Below the pieces are notes generated by a model. That model ran no database searches and was not told the origin of the DNA. It was given only the letters and a program-made list of their open reading frames with translations. This document shows, piece by piece, positions 1-4,801 of a DNA stretch of 9,645 nucleotides; the stretch's first letter is position 1, and every line of letters begins with the position of its first letter. Both the position numbers and the translations under genes were made by a program. Where the stretch lies: the NCBI GenBank assembly GCA_964629975.1, contig CAZVUN010000115.1:1-9645 (forward strand). Reading direction: 5' to 3'. This DNA comes from G020354085 sp964629975. GTDB lineage: Bacteria > Pseudomonadota > Gammaproteobacteria > Acidiferrobacterales > Sulfurifustaceae.

Positions 1-635
1 TCGGGCAGCGCGAGGTCGATCCAGCTCAGCCGCCCGCGGCGGTCGAGCAGCTCCTGCGCGGTGGCGAGGTCGGCGAACACCAGCCCGTCGAGGCGCGCGC
101 GGTTGCTGTCATCGGTCGGCAGCAGGGCGACGAGGGTGACCTCGGCGACCCGCGTGCCGAGGCGCAACGAGAAGCGCCCGCCGGGCGTGAGCCCGAGGCG
201 TCGCGCGGTCACGTCCGCGAGCGCCACCGTGGCCGGTTCGGTGAGCAGGCGCACGGTGGCGGCGCGGTCGATGCCGGCCAGCTGCGCGCGCATGCCGGCC
301 TCGGCGAACGGATCGATGCCGAGCAGGTGCAGGGTCTCGGCGCCCACCGTGCCGTAACCCTCGAGCACCGGGGCGGAGGCGCGCACGCCGAGCTCGGTGC
401 GCAGGCGCAGGTACACGCGCTCGTCGAGCCCGGTCGGCCCGCCGATGATCTGATGGGTCGCGCGGCCGGCCACCGATTCACTCGACAGCGCGAAGGCGCG
501 CGCCGCCGCATCGTTGGTGAGATCGACCGACACCACCACCGCCACGCCGAGCGCCACGCCGATCACGGTGAGCACGAACTGCCACGGGTGGCGGGCGAAG
601 TGGCGCGCCGCCGCGGCACCGACCAGGGGGCTCAC
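1..635 (-). CDS. FtsX/MacB-type ABC transporter permease, 3' part cut by window edge
   Basis: This is the membrane subunit of an ABC exporter of the FtsX-like (MacB/LolCE) superfamily. These use ATP hydrolysis in the cytoplasm to drive movements of a periplasmic domain and act on lipoproteins, lipids or peptides at the inner membrane. The 211 visible codons begin with GTG at 635-633 (MSPLVGAAAARHFARHP), followed by one hydrophobic segment at about residues 19-37 (FVLTVIGVALGVAVVV). Then comes a long non-membrane stretch (SVDLTNDAAARAF onward, with GGPTGLDERVY) typical of the MacB-type periplasmic domain. The GTG overlaps the TGA stop of the ATPase gene, which indicates translational coupling and one operon. 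The downstream membrane segments lie outside the window. In related gammaproteobacterial loci a large permease of this sort is often followed by an AttH-type lipocalin gene; that is recalled context, not seen here. Substrate unknown. Confidence 0.85.
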   Translation of the reverse strand, partial: MSPLVGAAAARHFARHPWQFVLTVIGVALGVAVVVSVDLTNDAAARAFALSSESVAGRATHQIIGGPTGLDERVYLRLRTELGVRASAPVLEGYGTVGAETLHLLGIDPFAEAGMRAQLAGIDRAATVRLLTEPATVALADVTARRLGLTPGGRFSLRLGTRVAEVTLVALLPTDDSNRARLDGLVFADLATAQELLDRRGRLSWIDLALP

Positions 636-1333
636 CACACCACCTCGGCGGCGTGCTCGGTGATGCGCCCGTCTTCGAGCGTCAGCACGCGATCGGCGAT
701 GCGCGAGACTTCCTTGGAGTGCGTGACGATCACGAGCGTCTTGCCGCGACTGCGCAGCAGGCGCTCGAACAGGTCGAGCACCGCGCGCCCGGTCTCGGCG
801 TCGAGCGTGCCGGTGGGCTCATCGGCCAGCACCAGCAGCGGGTCATGCACCAGGGCGCGCGCGATCGCCACGCGCTGCTGCTCGCCGCCCGACAGCCGGT
901 CGGGAAAGGCGGCGCCACGATCGCGCAGGCCAACCTCATCGAGCAGGCGCGCGCTTGCGGCGCGGGCGCGCGCCGCGTCCCAGCCGTTCAGCTCGAGCGG
1001 CAGCAGCAGGTTCTCCTCGACCGACAGGGTCGGGATCAGGTTGTAGAACTGGTAGACGAAGCCGATGTGGCGGCGGCGGAACAGGGTGCGCTCGCGCTCC
1101 GCCAGCGCGGTGACGTCGGTGCCGTCGATCAAGATGCGGCCGGCGTCCGGCCGGTCGATGCCGCCGATCAGGTTGAGCAGCGTGGACTTGCCCGAGCCGC
1201 TGCGCCCGAGCAGCGCCACGGTTTCACCGGCGCGGATGGCGAGGTCGATCGCGCGCAGCACGGTGCGCGTGCGCTCGCCTTCGGTGTAGGTGCGCGTGAG
1301 GCCACGCAGCTCGAGCAGGGGCGGTGCGGACAT
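632..1333 (-). CDS. ABC transporter ATP-binding protein (LolD/MacB/YbbA-like)
   Basis: This 233-residue cytoplasmic ATPase powers the permease encoded directly downstream. All ABC motifs are present: Walker A GRSGSGKST at 43-51, Q-loop Gln95 (YQFYNLIP), signature LSGGEQQR at 147-154, Walker B with LADEPTG (catalytic Glu172) and H-loop His205 (VTHS). The YQFYNLIPTLSVEENLLLPL stretch and the length fit the LolD/MacB/FtsE subfamily of exporters rather than importers. The frame stays open upstream to 1582, but homology begins only with MSAPPLLELRGL, so ATG at 1333-1331 is chosen. No Shine-Dalgarno sequence precedes it; a possible -10 box ends only 6 bases before the ATG, so the message may be leaderless. 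The gene is divergent from the thioredoxin gene and shares 114 bp of upstream DNA with it. Substrate not deducible. Confidence 0.93.
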   Translation of the reverse strand: MSAPPLLELRGLTRTYTEGERTRTVLRAIDLAIRAGETVALLGRSGSGKSTLLNLIGGIDRPDAGRILIDGTDVTALAERERTLFRRRHIGFVYQFYNLIPTLSVEENLLLPLELNGWDAARARAASARLLDEVGLRDRGAAFPDRLSGGEQQRVAIARALVHDPLLVLADEPTGTLDAETGRAVLDLFERLLRSRGKTLVIVTHSKEVSRIADRVLTLEDGRITEHAAEVVW

Positions 1334-1339
1334 GCGTGC

Positions 1340-1368
1340 AGCATAAACGACGCCGCCCTGCCACCCAA
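1340..1368 (-). promoter_or_regulatory. Possible promoter of the ABC exporter operon
   Basis: On the minus strand TTGGGT (1368-1363) is separated by exactly 17 bases from TATGCT (1345-1340). Matches to the sigma-70 consensus are 3/6 and 4/6. Only six bases lie between the -10 box and the ATG at 1333, which would place the transcript start at or next to the start codon. The match is weak and rests mainly on spacing and on the absence of a ribosome binding site. Confidence 0.3.
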
Positions 1369-1422
1369 GGCACATACCCGCAGCGGGGTCGATGCCGCGC
1401 GCCCGGGGGCGTGCGGTCCCTG

Positions 1423-1441
1423 TATACTGCCGCGCGAGGAG
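1423..1441 (+). promoter_or_regulatory. Possible -10 box and Shine-Dalgarno of the thioredoxin-like gene
   Basis: TATACT at 1423-1428 matches five of six bases of the -10 consensus in an otherwise very GC-rich stretch. No convincing -35 is seen 16-18 bases upstream. GAGGAG at 1436-1441 lies 6 bases before the ATG at 1448 and supports that start over any earlier one in the long open frame. If the -10 box is used, the leader would be about 14 bases or less, barely long enough to hold the ribosome binding site. Confidence 0.4.
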
Positions 1442-1447
1442 CGACGC

Positions 1448-1837
1448 ATGGACTGGATCGGATACGTGGCCGCCGCCGTGATCGTGGGATTCGTCGTGCT
1501 GCAGACGCTGCCGCTGCTGCGGGCGCGGCGCATGCGCGGCGCGCCGGTGCCGGATCTCGCCGGCGTGGCGAGTGCCGCCCAACGCGCGCTGCCGCGCCTG
1601 TTGATCTACTTGTGGAGCCCGTCCTGCGGCATGTGCCGCGGCATGACGCCGGTGATCGAGCGGCTCGCGCGCGAGCGGCCGGAGGTCATTGCGGTCAACG
1701 TGTGCACGGCCGCCGACCTCGCGCGTCGCCTGGGCGTCATGGCCACGCCGGCACTGGTACTGGTGCGCGACGGTCGTGTCGCGCGGGTGCTGCTCGGCGC
1801 GCGTTCCGAGTCGCAGGTCCGCGCGCTGCTCGACTGA
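1448..1837 (+). CDS. Membrane-anchored thioredoxin-like protein
   Basis: This 129-residue protein has one N-terminal membrane segment (about residues 5-24, YVAAAVIVGFVVLQTLPLL) followed by a short thioredoxin fold. The active-site motif is WSPSCGMC (Cys60, Cys63) after the strand LLIYLW, and the cis-proline motif is ATPAL (Pro101). A third cysteine, Cys86, lies in AVNVCTA. The family carries out thiol-disulfide exchange, and CGMC differs from the usual CGPC of thioredoxin. The membrane segment has no charge except Asp2 before it and RARRMR just after it, so the positive-inside rule places the catalytic domain in the cytoplasm. This is an inference and may be wrong for so short an anchor. GAGGAG at 1436-1441 supports the ATG at 1448, although the frame is open from 653. 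The stop is 10 bp from the stop of the convergent oxidase gene, leaving no room for separate terminators. Partner proteins unknown. Confidence 0.85.
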   Translation: MDWIGYVAAAVIVGFVVLQTLPLLRARRMRGAPVPDLAGVASAAQRALPRLLIYLWSPSCGMCRGMTPVIERLARERPEVIAVNVCTAADLARRLGVMATPALVLVRDGRVARVLLGARSESQVRALLD

Positions 1838-1847
1838 CGCAGCGCGC

Positions 1848-3692
1848 CTACGGCAGCACCCGGTAGGGGCGCATCATCTCGTGGTCCTCGTGCTCGAGGA
1901 TGTGGCAATGCCACACGTACAGCCCGGCCATATCGAAGCGCGCGATCACGCGCGTGACCTCGCCCGGGTACATGATGACGGTGTCCTTCCAGCCGCGCTC
2001 CTCGGGCAGCGCCGGCACGCGCGGACCGGTGAGCTTGAGGCTCGCCGGCTTGCCGGGTGCAAACTGTTCGGTATCGAACCGCTGCCGGTCGAGCACCTGG
2101 AAGAACACCAGGTGCAGGTGCACCGGGTGCGCGTCGGGTGTGGCGTTGACGATCGACCAGACTTCCGTATCGCCGCGTTTCGGCGTCTCGGTGATCGGTG
2201 CGTCCCAGCCGAGGGGTCCGTCCTGCACCGTGCCGAGCAGCGGCTTGACGCGCCTGAATTCGTCCTCGCCTTCGGCCAGCAGCAGCGAACGTACGCGTGC
2301 GCCCTTGGCCGGCAGTGGCGTGATCGGCACGCGCAAGGCCGCCGGCAGGCGCGTATCCGGGATGGGCGATTTTTTCCTGGCGACGCGAAACGCCATCACC
2401 TGCCCGGTGGTGTCCGGATCGACCGGGTCGCCGTTGGGAAACGGCGTCGGCGCGTCGTTGCGCAGGATGAGGGTCTGGCCGGCGAGCGCCGGGTCGGCGA
2501 AATCGACCAGCACGTCGGCGCGTTCCGCCGGCGCGAGCAGCAGCTGTTTGCGCGCCAGCGGTGTGTTGAGCAGGCCGCCGTCGCTGCCGATCTGATAAAC
2601 GGTCTGACCACTGCCAAGTGTCAGGCGGTAGAAGCGCGAGTTCGAGCCGTTCAGCATGCGAAAGCGGTACTTGCGCGGTTCGACCTCGAGCACCGGCCAG
2701 ACCTTGCCGTTCACCAGGATCATGTCACCGAACACCTCCGGCTCGATCGAGGGGCTCACGGCGCCGGTCACCGGATCCCGCGGCACCGGGTTGTCCCGGG
2801 TCCGGTCGCTGGGTTGCTGCGCGCCGCGCGCCTCATGCGCGCTCGTTGAGGCCGTGTAGTGCAGCGATCCGTCGCGTCTGAATGAGCGATCCTGAATGAC
2901 GAGCGGGATGTCATAGGCGGCGGCGGGCAGCAGACCGTCGCGCTGCAGGCGGTCTTCGTTGTCATCGCGCACGATGTACAGCCCCGCCAGGCCGGCATAG
3001 ACGTTGAGACGCGTGATCCCCATGGCGTGGTCGTGGTACCAGAGGGTCGCGGCCTCCTGCGCATTCGGGTAGTCGTACACCTCGCGCGACCAGTGCGGGC
3101 CTTTTTCCTTGAAGCCGGGTGTGAACCACGCCTCGGGATAGCCGTCGCTGTGATCCGGCACGTGCCCGCCGTGCAGGTGCACGACGGTGCGCACGAACGG
3201 GCGGCAGTGCGAGTGCTGTTGCTTGGCGTCCGGGCCGCAGTGCACCGTGGTGTCGACCGGCAGCAGGTGCTGCGCGGGCAGCGCGCTGTCCCAGCGCACC
3301 TTCACCGGTTTGCCGGGCGCGGCGGTGTTCGCCGGCAGCGTCGAGCGCGCGATGATCGTTGGTCCCGGATAGGTGGCCTTGCCACCGGCCACGCCGTAGG
3401 CCCACACCGTGGTGAGCAGTGGCTTGCGCGTGTCGGGATCGATGAGCCCGAGGTCCTGCTGCACCGCCTGCATGCGGATGTGGTAGTACTCGGTGCCGGG
3501 GTGGGTGGTCGTGTCCGGGCGCGCCACGTTGTCGAACGGATTGGGCAGGGCGTTGACGAACTTCGGCTGGCGCTTGGCGTCGAGCAACCCGCCCGCCGGC
3601 ACGCTGGTCGTCGATCCGGGCGGCGTGCACGCGCCGAGCAGCAACGTGCTCGCGAGCGTAGCCAGGACGATGCCGGGGGTGTGTCGTTGCAT
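1848..3692 (-). CDS. Multicopper oxidase, CotA-like, predicted lipoprotein
   Basis: This 614-residue three-cupredoxin oxidase couples one-electron oxidation of a substrate (phenols, bilirubin-like pigments or metal ions in relatives) to reduction of O2 to water. All four copper-binding motifs are intact: HLHG (His172, His174), WYHDH (His220, His222), HPVHLH (His522, His525, His527), and HCHILEHEDHEM (His595, Cys596, His597, His601, axial Met606). Phrases such as VVHLHGGHVPDHSDGYPEAW and YHDHAMGITRLNVYAGLAG resemble the Bacillus CotA/bilirubin oxidase branch more than CueO, and there is no methionine-rich copper-sensing insert. The start at 3692 begins a lipoprotein signal with lipobox LLGAC (Cys22). 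The residue after Cys22 is Thr, not Asp, so outer-membrane sorting is expected in a Gram-negative. GGAG lies nine bases upstream of the ATG. An upstream frame extension to 4088 lacks homology. The gene lies 74 bp after the amidohydrolase-like gene on the same strand, so co-transcription is likely. Confidence 0.95.
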   Translation of the reverse strand: MQRHTPGIVLATLASTLLLGACTPPGSTTSVPAGGLLDAKRQPKFVNALPNPFDNVARPDTTTHPGTEYYHIRMQAVQQDLGLIDPDTRKPLLTTVWAYGVAGGKATYPGPTIIARSTLPANTAAPGKPVKVRWDSALPAQHLLPVDTTVHCGPDAKQQHSHCRPFVRTVVHLHGGHVPDHSDGYPEAWFTPGFKEKGPHWSREVYDYPNAQEAATLWYHDHAMGITRLNVYAGLAGLYIVRDDNEDRLQRDGLLPAAAYDIPLVIQDRSFRRDGSLHYTASTSAHEARGAQQPSDRTRDNPVPRDPVTGAVSPSIEPEVFGDMILVNGKVWPVLEVEPRKYRFRMLNGSNSRFYRLTLGSGQTVYQIGSDGGLLNTPLARKQLLLAPAERADVLVDFADPALAGQTLILRNDAPTPFPNGDPVDPDTTGQVMAFRVARKKSPIPDTRLPAALRVPITPLPAKGARVRSLLLAEGEDEFRRVKPLLGTVQDGPLGWDAPITETPKRGDTEVWSIVNATPDAHPVHLHLVFFQVLDRQRFDTEQFAPGKPASLKLTGPRVPALPEERGWKDTVIMYPGEVTRVIARFDMAGLYVWHCHILEHEDHEMMRPYRVLP

Positions 3693-3766
3693 GGGTGTGG
3701 ACTCCGCCGTCGGTTCGCTGCTGACGCTACCGCAATTCGGCAAGCGCTGCCAGCGGCGGGCGCGTC

Positions 3767-4639
3767 TCAGGCGCGGGCCGCGTGCGTCTGCATCAGCTCC
3801 TGAGCGTTGCGGTAGGCGATGCGCTCGGCCACGTCGGGTGGCAGCTGCAGCAGCCACTTGCGAATGTCGCCGAGCATGTAGCGGAAGTAGTACCAGGCGA
3901 CGCTGGTGTAGGTACCGGTGCCGACCATGAAGCGCTGCGGGAAGCGCATGAACAGGTCGCGCCACAGCGGATCGAGCACCCCGTCCGGTGCGACCGCATG
4001 GCGCGACAGGTCGATCCACAGCGTCGGGTAGCGACGCAGCAACGCCTCGATCGTGTCGACGCCCGCCGAGGTGCCGGCCGGCGCCCACAGTACGCGCAGC
4101 CCCGGTTCGAGCGTGAACAGTTCGTGAATGGTGCCGACGTCCGAGCGTGACGCGATCAGCAGGCCGGTGCGCGCCACCAGCGTCACCAGTTCCTTCACCA
4201 GCGGCGTGCGCGCCTGCTCCGGGGTGACGTTGAATTCCCCGATACCGCGATACTCGCCGCTGCGCAGCGCCGCCTGCACGTACGCCACCACCTCGGGGTC
4301 CTGGAACCAGGTGAAATGATCCGCGCGCGTGCGCAGCGGCGTGAGCAGGGGATAGAGGCGGTTGCGGTCGGCGCCCGTGAGGCGCTCGGTGCCCTCGTTC
4401 GGCACGCTCGTCACCAGGGCGCCGATCACATTGTGGCGCGCGAGCCCCTTGGTGATGGCATTGACGGTGTACACGCGCCAGGCCTCATCGTTGTATTGCA
4501 GCTGCACGTCGAAGATCGGCGGCTGCGGCGTGTCCTGCGGCCACAGCGCAATGACCAGCAGGATCGCCGGCAACGCCACGAACGGCGAGGCCAGCCAGAA
4601 GCGCAATTTGTCGTGCCAGGGACGTGAACGGTCCGACAT
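3767..4639 (-). CDS. Membrane-anchored amidohydrolase-fold protein lacking metal ligands (candidate pseudoenzyme)
   Basis: This 290-residue protein resembles amidohydrolase-family TIM-barrel proteins. From memory, that family carries FDxHxHYN, GEFH, LHAHSD, WAHAG and GTDT motifs holding the metal. Here the counterparts are FDVQLQYN (Gln46, Gln48), GIGEFNV (Glu135 kept, then Asn137), LLIASRSD (Ala163, Arg165), LWAPAG (Pro187) and VGTGTYT (Gly242). Other family hallmarks remain: PNEGTERL, LWIDLSRH, RFMVGT and LPPDVAERIAYRNAQEL. The fold is therefore probably kept while metal-dependent hydrolysis is not expected. Residues 14-33 form one membrane segment preceded by Arg4, Arg6, Lys11 and Arg13, so the barrel should face the periplasm. 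The frame is intact over the full length, which argues against random decay. No clear Shine-Dalgarno precedes ATG 4639. It lies upstream of the oxidase gene and downstream of a hairpin terminator and a candidate promoter. Its function is unknown; a binding or scaffold role is inference. Confidence 0.8.
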   Translation of the reverse strand: MSDRSRPWHDKLRFWLASPFVALPAILLVIALWPQDTPQPPIFDVQLQYNDEAWRVYTVNAITKGLARHNVIGALVTSVPNEGTERLTGADRNRLYPLLTPLRTRADHFTWFQDPEVVAYVQAALRSGEYRGIGEFNVTPEQARTPLVKELVTLVARTGLLIASRSDVGTIHELFTLEPGLRVLWAPAGTSAGVDTIEALLRRYPTLWIDLSRHAVAPDGVLDPLWRDLFMRFPQRFMVGTGTYTSVAWYYFRYMLGDIRKWLLQLPPDVAERIAYRNAQELMQTHAARA

Positions 4640-4673
4640 GTTGGCCGACGGCGAGGTTGTGGGTCCTCTTTCT

Positions 4674-4702
4674 TATATACGCCGTCGTGTCCTGACCGTC
4701 CA
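4674..4702 (-). promoter_or_regulatory. Candidate sigma-70 promoter for the amidohydrolase-like/oxidase unit
   Basis: On the minus strand TGGACG (4702-4697, 4/6 match to TTGACA) is followed after exactly 17 bases by TATATA (4679-4674). An overlapping TATAAG two bases further on is a 5/6 match to the -10 consensus. It is the only AT-rich patch between the terminator at 4730-4760 and the ATG at 4639. It would give a leader of roughly 30 bases. Placed between a terminator and a start codon, it is the natural promoter for both genes of the unit. Confidence 0.45.
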
Positions 4703-4720
4703 GCCGCCGCCGCTAACCAC

Positions 4721-4760
4721 GCAAAGAATGGGGGAAGGTGGTGGGCGACCACCTTCCCCC
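4721..4760 (-). terminator. Rho-independent terminator of the tetrahaem protein gene
   Basis: A perfect 13-bp inverted repeat (GGGGGAAGGTGGT at 4730-4742 and its complement at 4748-4760) encloses a 5-base loop. Read on the minus strand, the hairpin is followed by ATTCTTTGC, a modest U-rich tail; on the plus strand the following bases are GC-rich. It starts about 40 bp after the stop codon at 4802, so it most likely ends the message of that gene and separates it from the next unit. Confidence 0.7.
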
Positions 4761-4801
4761 GCAGCGGGCACGCCCGCGCCCGCGGATGGCGAGATGCGCG
4801 C

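Noticed and set aside
327..1046. 239-residue plus-strand open frame
   Set aside because: It is antisense to the permease and ATPase, and Arg/Ser-rich as expected from GC-rich shadow frames.
653..1447. Long plus-strand open frame running into the thioredoxin-like gene
   Set aside because: It lies opposite the well-supported ABC ATPase, has low-complexity composition and no recognisable domain. Homology and the Shine-Dalgarno sequence begin only at 1448.
3693..4088. N-terminal extension of the oxidase reading frame
   Set aside because: It overlaps the amidohydrolase-like gene in another frame, and a lipoprotein signal with lipobox begins at 3692.
3767..4639. Calling this gene a functional metal-dependent hydrolase
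   Set aside because: Nearly all expected metal ligands are substituted, so only the fold is supported.
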